From assembly GCF_025118155.1 (NCBI RefSeq), contig NW_026251398.1, positions 434,001 to 498,000 of the forward strand: a stretch of 64,000 bases of DNA, in the 5' to 3' direction. The notes beneath the pieces were generated by a model. It worked only from the letters and a program-made list of their open reading frames with translations. It was not told where the DNA came from and made no database searches. Origin of the DNA: Cokeromyces recurvatus. Lineage: Eukaryota > Mucoromycota > Mucoromycetes > Mucorales > Mucoraceae. Below are positions 1-12,168 of the stretch, one piece after another (within the stretch, counting starts at the first letter, position 1; every line of letters begins with the position of its first letter). A program made the position numbers and the translations under genes.

Positions 1-1279
1 GCTCGTCAATATCAAAGACCATCTCAACTTAAGGATTGTGTCATTCCTTGGTATATCATGACCTCAGGTCCTACTCATGCTCCTACTTATCAATTCTTTG
101 AAGCAAATCACTTTTTTGGTCTCAAGAAAGAGAACATTATCTTTTTTGAACAAGGTATTTATCTTTTTTTTTTATAATGATCGGATTGCATTTTTTTTTT
201 TTTTTTAAAAAAAAAAAGAAAAAAAAAAACTAAAAAAACATATATTTCATAGGTACACTTCCATGTTTGACCATGGATGGTAAGATTATTTTAGAAGCAA
301 AAGATAAGGTAATGTACTTGCATCATAAGGGGAAAGAAGGAGACAACAGATAGAGAGAGAGAGAGAGGAGGGGAGAGGGAAAAATAAGAGAAGGAGGAAA
401 GAAGGAGTCAGGAAATTCATATTTCTCTTTTTTTTTTTTTTTTTTTGTTAGGTGGCTATAGCACCTGATGGTAATGGAGGTATTTATGCAGCAGTCCAAA
501 ATAAAGGTGTTATCAAATCATTAAAAGAGCGAGGTATCCTTTATTCACATTGTTACTGTGTCGATAATTGTCTTGCTCGAGTCGCTGATCCCGTCTTTAT
601 TGGCTATTCTGTCTCGAAGGGGACTGATTGTGGTGTGAAAGTAGTTAGTAAAGTAGCCCCCGAGGAGCCAGTAGGTGTTGTCTGTGTTCGTGATGGTAAA
701 TACAGTGTAGTCGAATACTCTGAAATCTCACAGGAGGTCTCTGAAAGGCGAACAGCAGATGGTGCATCCTTGTTATTTGGAGCAGCTAATATTGCAAATC
801 ATTTCTTTTCAACTGAATTTCTGGAACGTGTGCCTCAATTTGCCTCACAACTCGAATATCACATTGCTAAAAAGAAGATCAAGTATGTTGATATGTCTAC
901 AGGGGAAGTGGTTGTACCTAAATCAAATAGTGGTATGAAACTAGAGTGCTTTGTCTTTGACGTCTTTCCTTTTGCAAATCACTTTTCTGTACTTGAAGTT
1001 GATCGTAAGGATGAGTTTTCACCCCTCAAGAATGCGCCTGGAACAGGTGCAGATTGTCCTGAAACATCGAGGAGAGATATCGTTGCACAACACGTGCGCT
1101 TTATTGAAGCTGCAGGTGGTCAAGTAGAACAGGATGGTAACTTTGAAGAGCTCGAATTTGAATTATCCCCTTGGGTTTCTTATGCTGGTGAAGGCCTTGC
1201 GGATTTCGTTGCTGGGAAAATAATCAAGACTCCTGCTATTATTGAAACCAAAGAGGATTTAATTCGTTCCTTGAATTAG
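1..1279 (+). CDS. UAP1: UDP-N-acetylglucosamine pyrophosphorylase, 5'-truncated by window edge
   Basis: Joins UTP and GlcNAc-1-phosphate to UDP-GlcNAc in the cytosol, the precursor for chitin, N-glycans and GPI anchors. Three exons can be read: 1-154, 253-308 and 452-1279, with GT-AG introns and continuous frame. About 345 residues are visible; the family is about 480-500, so the N-terminal third, including the main nucleotide-binding loop, lies outside the window. The exon 2/3 junction gives [13 protein letters not shown], matching the family's KVAxAPDGNGG signature around the active site. Further on, [12 protein letters not shown] and [10 protein letters not shown] are typical of the C-terminal half. 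The final exon begins with GTG, which is a splice junction and not a start codon. Intron 2 (309-451) holds a purine-rich (GA)n stretch. The gene converges on the arrestin gene with 277 bp between the stops. Identification is firm. Confidence 0.93.
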
Positions 1280-1556
1280 ATTAAGATTTTTTAATAATTT
1301 TGTGAAAAAAAAAAGAGCCTATTTTTAGCTTTATTTTATTTTATCCTATCCCTTTGTACCCTCTTTTTTTTTATACCTATTTGTTTTTTTAAAAAAAAAA
1401 GAAAAAAAAAAAAAGAAAAAAATTACATAACAATAAAAAGAAAATATTTTATTTTTTTTTTTGTGAATGCAATAAAACTTATATTTACAGTATTAATAAA
1501 TTATAAATGTAAATGAAAAAAAAAAAATATAAATAAATAAGCTAAATAAATACAAA

Positions 1557-2969
1557 CTATTGTTTCATATCAATAGATTCATAAGAAGGTGGAGGATGCA
1601 CAGAATGGAACGAGTGTTGGGTAGTAGCATTGATACCGGAAGAAAGCAAATGTTGTTCATTTCGAATTAACATCCAGTCACGACGGGTACATTTACGTTT
1701 CTTTTTATATTCCAAATAACAAGGACAGATAAAGAATCCTGGAGATTTTGAATCGACAGTACTGTCATGATCAACGATAGGATCCAGTAAAAGTGCTTCC
1801 TCATAGGTAGGTAATGCGTTATAATCTTCTTTTAAACGACAATCGAGTATGGTAATGGGTGTCTCTAAACGAATATGGGTTCTTGTTTGATTGCTAGATG
1901 AAGAAAGTTCAATGCGAATCTTGAGGGTATGACGAATGTCGATCTCTGAGAAGGTAGAGGTATGATTGAGGTAGACACAATTGGGTAATGTAAAAATCAA
2001 GCGGTAATAAAAGGGCCCATGATCATTTAAAGGGATATGAGCGTTTTTGACGTTCAAGAGACGACGCATGTCTTTCATGGATAAATCAAATCTTTGATGA
2101 TGGAAGGTTGAATCTGTTAAGTTTGTAATGGATGCAATATTGACTTTAAAATCATGTGTCTCTGAACGAAATGCTTGGAATTCTGGTAATCTATAAACGC
2201 GTTTTTCAGTCAAGACAACTGAAATGGATTCGAGGTAAATATTTTTAAGGTTGGGTGAAAGAGAGATGATGATAGGAAATTGAGTACCAGAGGAGACATT
2301 TGATTTTTCGATACAGATAGTAGCATCACATATTTCCAATCGACGTTCAGACGTAATGGATGTAGTAGGGAGTGAGTTGGCTGTTAACGCATTATCTGAC
2401 CAGTTGGGTGTCCTTAATAAAAGAATATCTCGTCGACTTTGAAGTTTTGTAGCCCCCATACCGATACGATGTACAACGGCTGTCACATAATAAAATACTT
2501 TAGCCATTTCATCTTCAATTGTTTCGATAAGCTGGTTCGATAATAAAAATTGAAAGGGCCAACGATGAATACCAGCTGATAAGATACCTTCTTGTCTTGG
2601 TGTATCTGGATAAGATTGTAATATCATATTTTGCTCATGTATTATCTTTTCATGATAATATTTAGTACCTCTAGCTCCAATGCCTAATACAGAAAGAAAG
2701 AAAGGAAAAAAAATTTTTTTCTTCTTCAGTCATATTGTATAATAAAATTAGATAGATTGACTACCTTCAGGCCATAAGCCATGAGATTTGCCAACAAATT
2801 GAATGACAACTTGTGAAATAGAGATAGGTCTTGTTAAAACAAGGCTTACTTCACCTTGAAGAACATGTGTAATCTTATCGTCATGGGTGCCTCTTAAAAT
2901 AACTACCGGTTCAGCGAGTTCAATAGTAAGTTGTTTTGCCCCTGAGAAAAAAGGAACAATCACTGGCAT
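1557..2969 (-). CDS. alpha-arrestin with PPxY motif (Rsp5-type ubiquitin ligase adaptor)
   Basis: Two exons on the minus strand (2969-2765, 2683-1557) encode 443 residues. The N-terminal part (about residues 1-170) reads as an arrestin-N fold: beta-rich, with LTIELAEPVVILRGTHDD near the start and the SHGLWPEG / IGARGTKYYHEK segment across the intron. The second half (about 200-350) fits an arrestin-C domain. The last residues contain PPPSYES, a PPxY motif, and another weaker site LPTYEEAL lies near residue 363. In fungal alpha-arrestins (ART/Rod1/Aly families) such motifs bind WW domains of the HECT ligase Rsp5 and bring it to plasma membrane transporters for endocytosis; that role is inferred here. 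The splice at GAA G|GC restores frame and gives PEGIGARG. I cannot assign it to a particular ART subfamily. Confidence 0.82.
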
Positions 2970-2999
2970 ATTCAGTCTTTATATATAGAAAATAAAAAA

Positions 3000-4031
3000 G
3001 AAAAAAAAAAGAAAAAAAAAGGATCTTCGTTCCCTGCTGCTATATATATATGTGTTAAGGATTTAAATATTATGATGCCTAACTTCTAGAACGAATGGAC
3101 TATATTTGGGTGGTTTTGTTTCCCCGAATAGGCGGAAGTTCAAGAATTTAGTAAAAGAAAAAAAAGAATCCTCTATTCATAAAACTAAAGCAGATAAAGA
3201 AAAACTATCTAAAGAAATAAGGCTTGAAAACATTGCTATCATTTTCTAATCATTTCAAGAAACATTTTAATAGGAAGAAAGGCTATATTCAAAAACGCGT
3301 GAATGGATATAATTTTTTTTTTATTAATGTAAATAGATCAGATTTCTTCCCCAATTAGAACAACTTATTTTTCGATGTGCCTGAAACCCATAAGTATTGT
3401 AGCTTTTTTTTTTTTTTTGTTACTCAGTATTTGATGTACTGCCTACTATTTGGTAAATTTCATTTATAGAAGAATTACTATATTTGTCAGCCCATTTATC
3501 ATTAGACTTACGATGTCCTTTTTCTTTTCACAAGATTGTAAAACATCATATCCTTATTTTTCTTAATGTAAAAAAAAAAAAGACATTTATTATTAAGGCT
3601 ATATGAAATAACTATCAACATGATAGAATTAAAGAAATAATATTTACTCTATTCATTAAAAGAGAGCTGAGCAGATTTCCTACTACTAGAAATAAAACTG
3701 TCTATTACTTGTAGTGTTATGAGAGAAAAAGAATTATAATCTCAGATCCATATTAAACTAAAGACATACAAGCACTATAACTTACAAGGAGATTATCATA
3801 CGAAAACTTAAAGTATCGCGTATACTTAGCGTGCTACAAGTGGTTTATTATTTAATACATGAAGATTATTATGAAAAATGTTTTGTATTTATTTTTAAAA
3901 GTAAATCAAGATAATTTATTTCATAATCATTAAAAAAAAAGGGTACCAAAATCTTCGTTCATCATTAATCAATAGTCGATTAATGAATCCATCCCCCACA
4001 GGACGAAGACCTGTTTTGGTAGCGTGGAGGG
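3000..4031. other. intergenic, AT-rich, no gene recognised
   Basis: Between the arrestin start and the minisatellite. It has many short A/T homopolymers and no open frame with coding character. Its arrestin-proximal end (about 2970-3100) presumably holds that gene's promoter; no specific element is recognised. Confidence 0.6.
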
Positions 4032-4205
4032 CCCCCAGATCCCAAAGAAATATAGCCCTCAGATCCCAAGGAAATATAGCCCTCAGATCCCAAAGAAATA
4101 TAACCCTCAGATCCCAAAGAAATATAACCCTCAGATCCCAAGGAAATATAGCCCTCAGATCCCAAAGAAAAGGCCCCCAGATCCCAAAAAAGCCCCCAGA
4201 TCCCA
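4032..4205. repeat. 24-bp minisatellite, about six full units plus shorter variants
   Basis: Tandem array built on the unit CCCTCAGATCCCAAAGAAAT followed by ATAG. Six units of 24 bp follow each other with single-base changes (AAG/AGG, ATAG/ATAA). Then come two shortened, more C-rich units of about 19-23 bp. Because 24 is a multiple of three and the unit has no stop in several frames, the array creates open frames on both strands. The array is far more GC-rich than its surroundings. Confidence 0.9.
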
Positions 4206-6495
4206 ACGAAAAAAAAAAGAAGACTATACTCTTCCATAAGGAAAAGCGAATACACAGTAGGCGTAACTGCACCTGTAATAAATTCGCACTTTTATCACGA
4301 TATAATATCTCTCGATACTATTCTATCACGTCACGGTGGTCGCAAACATAGTATTACCTTAAGATCCCCTTTGTTTTTTTCATTTAGTGTTATATTAGTC
4401 TATGACCGTAAACTAATATAACTGAAATAAATAAAACGCGTTTTTTTGAAGATATAATGAGTATACATGAAAAGGGTTCTTTTTTTAAATGCAAAAAAAG
4501 GACACCTCTAAAAAAAAAAGCAGCACCATTTCATAACTTCTTAGGGGGGAGACACTGTCAACTAACCGAAGTTCTAAACTAGAATTACCCTTGTCTGATA
4601 AGATTCAGATAATATGCTCTAATTTAGATCACCTAAAAAGCTAAGGCCGAACCCGTCCAACCTGGACTGCAATTCAAGGGGTGGGTTTGGGTTAGAGATG
4701 TATATCATTATACTTGACGACGCCTATTTATTTCATATAAAAAGAGAAACACCAAAGGAGGAATAAGGATAAAAAAAAAAGAAAAAAGAAAAGAAAAAAA
4801 AGGAAACGTAATATTTTATAAATAAATACATAAAATGATGACGTAGCGAAAGGAGGAATGTCGGGCTTTATTTTTATTTTATTTTTTTTGAAATTTATTA
4901 AAGGAGGATGTGCAATAATTAGGTACTATTACTTGCAAACATACACTATAAAAGCAACGACAAGTATATATGAGTCGTAAAATAAAACTCTATTAGAAGC
5001 AGTGACAATCTGAATATGTTTATCACTCCTCATTCAGTAGCAATACATTAGTGCTTCATGAATTCAATTTATAGAATAAATAATATCAACCGATTATCAT
5101 TATTGTTTTATAGATTTGTCTTTTTAGCTATTTTCATTTTTCTTTATATATTTGGTAATAATATACATCAATAGACTTGTTATGATTTACCGTTTACCAT
5201 GTGTATCAAAAGTTTAAGAATAATGATGGTTTCTTCTAGTAAATGTATATAAGCACAATTAAAAATGAGAGACGAATATTATTGATTCTTTTGCAGTAAG
5301 GTTTTGAACAATTTATATATTTAATAACAAGTCTTTGTGTTATCTAGATGAGAACCTATTAATTTTTAAACCGATGCCTCCCAAGTCATAAAGAAAGGGG
5401 AAATATGACGATAATGGAGAATAGAAAAGCGTTAGATAATGATTACCTAACAATGTTACCCATTGTTGAAAATTTAATGCTATGATTTATTATTTAGACT
5501 GTTGTATTCAATATCTTTTTTTTTATTAAAAGATGTATGTTTTAAACAATATCACCAGCTACCATATTGTACTGTACTGAAAATAATTCACAAATATCTT
5601 TATTATGTATATTGATGTATCTTCTTTCAGCTTGATATAGAGCATAAAAAAAGGGGGGGGGGAAAGGGTAGCAGTAATGTGGAGGCAAGTGGTCTTATTC
5701 TAAGCGTATACTTGTATCATCACTCTTTATTTAAGTAGTGTGATGTATGATTGTGAGTAGATAGGATTAAGTGGAGCTCTGAATAGGTGCAGAGCATTTA
5801 AATACTTTGTTTAAATATATTGGTTGGCATTACAAATTTGATTGTACCTTAATAAATATCCGACTGGTTTTAAAATTCTATAAGATGAATTATATAGTCT
5901 TCTTTCTATCTATCTTTTTAATAATGGGCAATATCAGGTTATTTATTAAATAACTCCCTTATTGTGAAAATATTTATATGGAAAAGCCAATAAAGTATTC
6001 TTTATATTATACCTATTAAGAATAATGTAAAATCCTTTTGTATATTTTTTTTTAAAAAAAATAAATAAATTAATAAATATAATAAACTAAAATAAGAATC
6101 GCTAGAAATAGAGCCAAATACTTTTCCCGGAAGTAATTATGGACAATTATACTATTCATGTTAAATAATAGTATCCATATTGCTACCTACTAATTTTATG
6201 ATCCTTGGTACTTTTTTGTTTTCTGCTATTTTGTATAACACTCTAAATAAAATGAATAGGGATCATATATCATTGTATCCTTGCTAACTGCTATACCATC
6301 ATCTATTCCCATGTGTCATCACTTTCTTTTCGGATTTTTATTGGATATTACAAGTAATTTGAGCTACCGATTCGGGTGAATAATAATAAAAAAAACAACT
6401 TGTTGAGTCAGCATTTTCTCTGGAATAATAATAATAATTTGCATTTTTTTTTTATTATTGTTCACCTTCTTTCTTTATTTCTTTCTTATTATTTC
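4206..6495. other. intergenic, AT-rich, no gene recognised
   Basis: About 2.3 kb without a credible gene. A slightly GC-richer patch at about 4640-4700 contains AACCCGTCCAACC and TGGGTTTGGGTT close together and may be a transposon scrap, but no coding or terminal repeat supports that. A G-run lies near 5651-5662. The last 120 bp are pyrimidine-rich, as in other promoters of this window, and lead into the carrier gene. Confidence 0.55.
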
Positions 6496-7587
6496 ATGGC
6501 AGCTGTTAATAAAGAAACTCTACCTCCTATAGGCCATGCAGCTGCTGGGTCAGCGGGCGCTATGTTTGCATTAACTCTTGTATATCCACTTGACATGTGA
6601 GAAGAAAAACAAAACAATAAAAAAAAAATAAGCCATTTAATATTAAATTATATATATTTTTATTATTAAAAAAGTATCAAGACAAGAATTCAGGTACAAA
6701 CAAAAAATAAAGATCAAGAACATTATACATCAGCTTGGGATGGTATTATGCAGATAGTTCAAAAAGAAGGTTTATCAGGACTTTATGCTGGACTTGGATC
6801 ATCTTTGATTGGTACAGCATCCACTAACTTTACATATTTCTATTGTTATTCAATGCTAAGAGAAAATTACAATAAAAGATATAACGCTCGTGGAGATACA
6901 TGGTCGACAGCGATGGAGCTTATTTTAGGTGCTGCAGCAGGTGCCTTAACGACCCTTATTACAACACCAGTATCCGTTATTACAACTCGACAACAGACAT
7001 TACCTTCCAGTGAACGACAAGGTGTCTTGGAAACGTGTCAATCTATTCTTGCTGAAGAAGGCGTTAAAGGTTTATGGAGAGGTATTCAACCCTCTCTCTT
7101 ACTTTGTGTTAATCCTGCTATCACTTATGGTAGCTTTGAAAAGATTAAACAAGTCGTTGTTAAAGTTCTAAAGTTGCCTCTTACACCTAGTGTTAATTTC
7201 TTGGTAGGTGCACTTGCAAAGACATTAGCCACCATTATTACATATCCTTATATTATGGCAAAAGTACGTCTTCAATGGAAACCATCAAAGGAAATGAAGG
7301 ATAAGGTTGTAGCATATAAAGACTCATTTGATATTCTTACTCGTGTTCTTAAAACTGAAGGTTTCTTTGGATGGTATAAGGTAAATATTTTTTTTCAAGT
7401 CTTTTATTCTGTATACACACACACACACACACTAATCATAATGTTGATTTAATAGGGTATGAGTACACAAATAACTAAGGCTGTTTTATCACAAGCCTTA
7501 CTATTTATGATGAAGGACATTTTCACAAACTATACTTTAATGGCTTATGCATTGATTAAAGCAACTCAAAGAATAAAATCTAAATAA
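6496..7587 (+). CDS. mitochondrial carrier family protein, peroxisomal adenine nucleotide transporter-like
   Basis: Three exons (6496-6596, 6675-7380, 7456-7587) encode 312 residues. The first repeat has PLDIIKTRIQVQ across intron 1, the Px[D/E]xx[K/R] signature. The second has PVSVITTRQQ and the third YPYIMAKVRLQW, so all three carrier repeats are present. Each repeat contributes two transmembrane helices. The second-repeat motif PVSVITTRQQ and the third YPYIMAKVR resemble peroxisomal ANT1/PMP34 (SLC25A17) carriers rather than mitochondrial ADP/ATP carriers, which have RRRMMM. The inferred role is ATP import or AMP/CoA/FAD exchange across the peroxisomal membrane. An in-frame ATG lies upstream at 6376, but I choose 6496 because MAAVNKETLPPIGHAAAGSAG aligns with the usual short N-terminus and the upstream codons are low-complexity Asn/Phe. 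Intron 2 holds a (CA)n tract. Confidence 0.85.
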
Positions 7588-7793
7588 AAATTAGAATGAT
7601 CCTCTCTAGATTACCATTTACATAAATTTCCAATTTCTATACACACTCACGCACGCCACTTTTGAACTTGAGGTGTAACAAATCATAATTAAAAAAAAAA
7701 TATTTTTTTATTTTTATCTTTTTTTTTTCTTTCCTTTCTCTTTTCCTTTTCCTTTTCCTTATTATAATATTATTATTAAAAGAAGACGACAAC

Positions 7794-7968
7794 ATGCTGG
7801 GATATTTAAAACAGTCTTTATCTAATGTATTAAAAAATGCAAAAGAATATGTAGCTGATGTATGTTTTGAATTCCCAGATAATGATACTCTATGGGCGCA
7901 TAAAGGTAATAATCGCAGTAAGATAATAAGACATTAACAATTAGATTTTACTTACAGGTTTTTATTGT

Positions 7969-8011
<43 letters not shown>

Positions 8012-10550
8012 CTATTTTACTTGTACGGTTACCTGAAGATTTTCGAAATCAATATATACCTCAATTAAATAATCGACATGATAATGATGATGATGATCCG
8101 ATCACTTATATTAATATCAGTCATATTATTTCGTATGCATTATTTTCTAAATTACTCCACTTTTGGTATCTTGCTGAGTTTTCTTCATTAAAGGAGGATG
8201 AACAAGAGATAAGAAGTTTAGAAGAAAGATTAGGTATGAAAGTGATATCAGAAGAAAAAGACCAATGGATAACTGACTTGAAAAGAATGATGGATGAAAG
8301 TATATGCAGTGACGTCGTCATTAGTATCTTCCATGCTACTCCAAATACGACTCATCATCCTCAGTTATCAAAGGAGAAGCCACCCTCCTTTTCAGTACAT
8401 CGCTTTATGCTTGCTAGTCAATCACCTTATTTTTATACGGTTTTATTTACTAAAGAGTTTCGTAAAGTCTCACTCTCCTCTGTTCATCTTCCTTCAGATG
8501 TCTTTTCATCTATTACGTTAAAAATTATTCTTTATTATTTCTATACCGAACAACTTATTTTACCTTCACTTTCTACTTTTACTTTATCACCGCCACAAAG
8601 TCATCTAAGTACAAAACGATATGATTTGCGTCTCTTGGATCAAGTCTTTATAGCTGCAGACTATTTGGGTCATCCTACTGATACGATATGTAAAGCAGTC
8701 TTGACAAGAATGAATACAATCTGCCATCAATTTAAATGTGTTTGTCCTGAATGTGCCCGTCTTTTACCTTTCATGCTCTATTTTACGGATAAACATCTTC
8801 AACGACACAAGGATATCGCCAAGTTGAGGATAAAATTAATGACACTCTATAGTGATCCACTTGAACGATTTGTGCCTCTTTGGTCTCAAAGGCCATTTGC
8901 AATCCTAGTCAATGCAACAAAACAGGAACAAAGTCACTTTTATCATCATCGTCAACATATGACAGAGGATGGAACACAAGTGATTTCTCAGATATTTATT
9001 AATCATCATGAGACAGTACCTACAAAGAGGGAAGACTTTATCACTCAAATCACTCAACAGATATCTTCTAATATTACAAAACAAAATTCGATACGAGTCC
9101 TTCATTCTCTTCATCTTTGTCTATCTGCTTTACGTAGTGCAGATCCATTACCGACTTGGTCACATTCTCTTTTGTCTATCGTGATGGATAAATTATTAAT
9201 ACCTACAATCGAACTAGTTGCGAATGATTTTGAATATTATTGTGTAGAGTACCCTGTTTTATTATCTTGTGTAGATGGTATTGTAGAATTCTCTGTCGAT
9301 TTTTTAGAATTTGTCTTGAAATGGATTTTAAGTAAAGGAATCAATGATAGAAATGCAGACAAATTATATCAGGGTATTGTAAGGGATTTAGGACGTCGAC
9401 AAGAGGTAGTAAAGAATGTAGTAATCGATCGTGTTCTTGAAGATGCTAAACAAAAATCTATTGAATACCTTTCAAATCATTGGATAGATATTAAGGCCCT
9501 GGGTGGCTTTTCAACCATTGATAAAGATATTTTAAAATCGATTGCAGAAGGTAACAAAAAAAAAAAAAAAAAGCGAGAGGAGAAGCCTTTATTTATATAA
9601 ACTAAACTAAATTTGTTGTACAAGATATTCATGTCCCTGTTCGTATGTTAACAAAGATATCAACAGATAGTAGCGATCATTTTTCATCCATGTTTCACTT
9701 TATGCCTACTACAAAGAAAGTCTCTACAAACCTCCTCATTTCACCTTCTTCTTCTATTAAAACATCAAAACATAAAGCCTCATTAAATAATAATCATCAT
9801 TCACCCGAAAGAAGAGCACGCTCACTCTCTGCAGCAGATGCTACATCATCTTCTATCTTAATACGACATCAATCTAAAAGCGATAGATCAGTAAAGACAG
9901 GATATTATTCAGATACAGAAGAGGATTATAACAATCATAACAAAAATAGGATAAAAGAGACATGCTTAATTGACGCGTTATTACCTTTAGATAAAGTCTT
10001 CAACACAAACACAAATGAAAATGAAAATGAGAATGATAACCCTACAAATACACGAAGATCAATTCGATTTGCATTACCCGAACTACCTGCAAGAATGAAT
10101 AATATACAATATCAACATCAACACCAACACCAACACCAACAACAACAACAACAGCAGAGGAAAAAAAAGACGAATTCGACTAATAAACGATGGAGTCTTG
10201 TTAGAGGATATTATAGTAGTGATGATGATACAGAAGTATCTATTATACCACAAATTGGACAAAAAGTGGAATTATTAAGAAGACCTTTACCAACGTTAGG
10301 AACAATAAAATACATTGGAAATGTAGAGTTTGCAAGAGGTACTTGGGTTGGTGTCGAATTAGAAGCACGCTGTAAGTAGAAAAAATAAGTGTGTGTAGTC
10401 TTATTTCATAACAGTTAAAATATAGTAGGAAATAATGACGGATCTGTTGAAGGTAAACGATATTTCGAGACATTTCCACAAAGAGGTGTATTTGTTAAAA
10501 TTGATGATTTTAAAATAATATCTGATAAGAAAAATAATAACAATTTATAA
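7794..10550 (+). CDS. tandem BTB/POZ protein with C-terminal CAP-Gly domain
   Basis: Four exons (7794-7905, 8012-9550, 9625-10371, 10426-10550) join in frame to 840 residues. Residues about 18-105 look like a first, divergent BTB domain (YVADVCFEFPDND then LWAHKAILLVR). A second BTB follows at about 150-230 (CSDVVISIF, SFSVHRFMLASQSPYFYTVL). A long helical region follows, then a disordered basic/Ser/Asn/Gln-rich linker with a His-Gln repeat near residue 710. The C-terminus is a CAP-Gly domain: PTLGTIKYIGNVEFARGTWVGVELE, split by the last intron, then GNNDGSVEGKRYF and GVFVKIDDF. CAP-Gly domains bind microtubule ends or EEY tails, so a microtubule-linked BTB adaptor is inferred. Intron 1 contains 39 consecutive T. 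The carrier gene ends 207 bp upstream and the acyltransferase gene starts 104 bp downstream. Confidence 0.82.
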
Positions 10551-10653
10551 CAAAAATAATAATAATAATTATAATAAAAAAAAAAAAAGAAAAGAAAAAA
10601 ATTCATTTATTTTTAACTCTTTTATTAATTCTTCTTTTTTTTTTCTTTAAAAA

Positions 10654-12168
10654 ATGGAAAAATATTCTAGATGGAGAGTAGGTTACAAAACATTAGTCAT
10701 TTTACTTTAACTGACTAATTCATAAAATTTCAGGATGCAGGAACTGGTATTCAGCCTTTTCTTCCTCCAGTGGTAATTTATTTATATATGCATACAAACG
10801 TTTTATACATGTTCAATAATATCGATACTTTTTATATATAGCCACCACGTATTGATTCTAGCTTTTTAATCACTTTATCCAACATCATTCATATAATTGT
10901 TGGTCCAGTTCAGGGTATTCTTAAAATACTTCTCATCAGCCTTCTATCACTAGTCTACATTTTGTTTGTACCTCTGTTAGGCACATTACTGGTAAATATG
11001 TATTTATAATTAAAATAGATGTGCACGTTCATGGATTATTCATATTTCTTCATTAATCAGACGCCCATCAAACCACTAAAAAGAGGGTGGACAAGACTAT
11101 TTTCAGCCATATTGTTACGTCTTGTCTTATTTTTATCAGGCTTCTTCTATATTAAGACAGAGACGGTTTCTCTTCGTAAAAGGTATTGTTGGAATAAATA
11201 GGAACTATGTGTTTATATTTACACCCTTATAAATATAGTCGTGATTCAAAAGGACGTCCTATAGAAAGTCCTCAAGTTCAAAATGGAAGTGTGATTGTAG
11301 CTAATTGGACATCTTACATTGATGTTTTATATCTCGCATTTAGGTAAAATAGATATATATACATATAGAGAGAGGAAATAATATTAATAGATATTTACAG
11401 ATTTGATCCTGTATTTACACAACTTTATACAGAAACAAATAAAGTCAGGGTCATTTCTTTATGGGAAGCAATCCGATTGACTAGTAAAATACCTGAATCA
11501 AAGCCTTCCAAGAATAATGAACTATTATATTCAGTAGAGGAATTAGCATTAAAAGCGAAAAAGAATAAATGGGGTCCTATCGTGATATTTGCAGAAGTAA
11601 TTTATTTTATTTTATTCTATTTTATTACATTTGATGAATAACATTTATGAATTCGCTTTTATTATTATAGGGAACAACAACGAATGGTAGAGCATTATTA
11701 AGATTTGCACCTGTCTTTAAGGAATGTGAAAAAGTAGAAAAAAATATGTTTCAACTAATGTCATTCAAGTAAGTATTATTACAGCTCATCTCTTCTTTTC
11801 TATTACTTGGTAGTTTATTTTATTTTATTTTTTAGATATGAGTATGGTAACATGCCACCTACTTTTACAGTTGGAAATCAATTTTATCATTTCTTTAAGC
11901 TCTGTTCACAGGTAAAAAAAAAAAGGATTGATATGTTAATTCTTTCATTTATTTATTTTTCATGTAGTTCTATAATACACTTCTCGTTAAATCACTTGCA
12001 AGGGATGAGCTTTTAAATGAATTTTTATTACATAATCAATCTGAGGACCCTGTTGGTGATGTATTAATCTCATCGCTTGGTAATATATCCAAGCTTAGAA
12101 AAACAAATTTAACCATGTTAGACAAACGTGATTTTATGATTTATTATAAATCCCGTACAAAGAAATAA
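10654..12168 (+). CDS. lysophosphatidic acid acyltransferase, LOA1/VPS66-like
   Basis: Nine small exons (10654-10677, 10734-10772, 10842-10991, 11061-11182, 11239-11343, 11401-11596, 11671-11768, 11836-11911, 11968-12168) join without frame break to 336 residues. An N-terminal hydrophobic stretch (about residues 38-70, ILKILLISLLSLVYILFVPL) is followed by a second membrane segment (LLRLVLFLSGFFYI). Then come the acyltransferase motifs: NWTSYIDVLYLAF (motif I region) and GTTTNGRALLRFAP (motif III region). The order and spacing fit the PlsC superfamily branch containing yeast Loa1/Vps66, which acylates lysophosphatidic acid at ER and lipid droplets and affects triacylglycerol storage. The motif I His of classic H(X)4D enzymes is Trp here while the Asp is present. 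The substrate is inferred. Very short exon 1 (8 codons) and exon 2 (13 codons) make this gene easy to misannotate. Confidence 0.75.

Noticed and set aside
3916..4351. Several overlapping ORFs of 71-122 aa on both strands
   Set aside because: They are created by the 24-bp tandem repeat, whose length is a multiple of three and which has few stops. No domain or splice context supports any of them.
4640..4700. Possible tRNA or LTR primer-binding patch
   Set aside because: No A-box/B-box pair, no cloverleaf and no LTR end could be found; only a GC-richer composition.
6376..6495. Upstream in-frame ATG for the carrier gene
   Set aside because: The added 40 residues are Asn- and Phe-rich low complexity from an AT/pyrimidine tract; MAAVNKETLPPIGHAAAGSAG is the expected carrier start.
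9645..10379. Separate gene starting at MLTKIST
   Set aside because: The frame continues upstream to an AG acceptor at 9624 and joins the BTB exon; the Met is internal.
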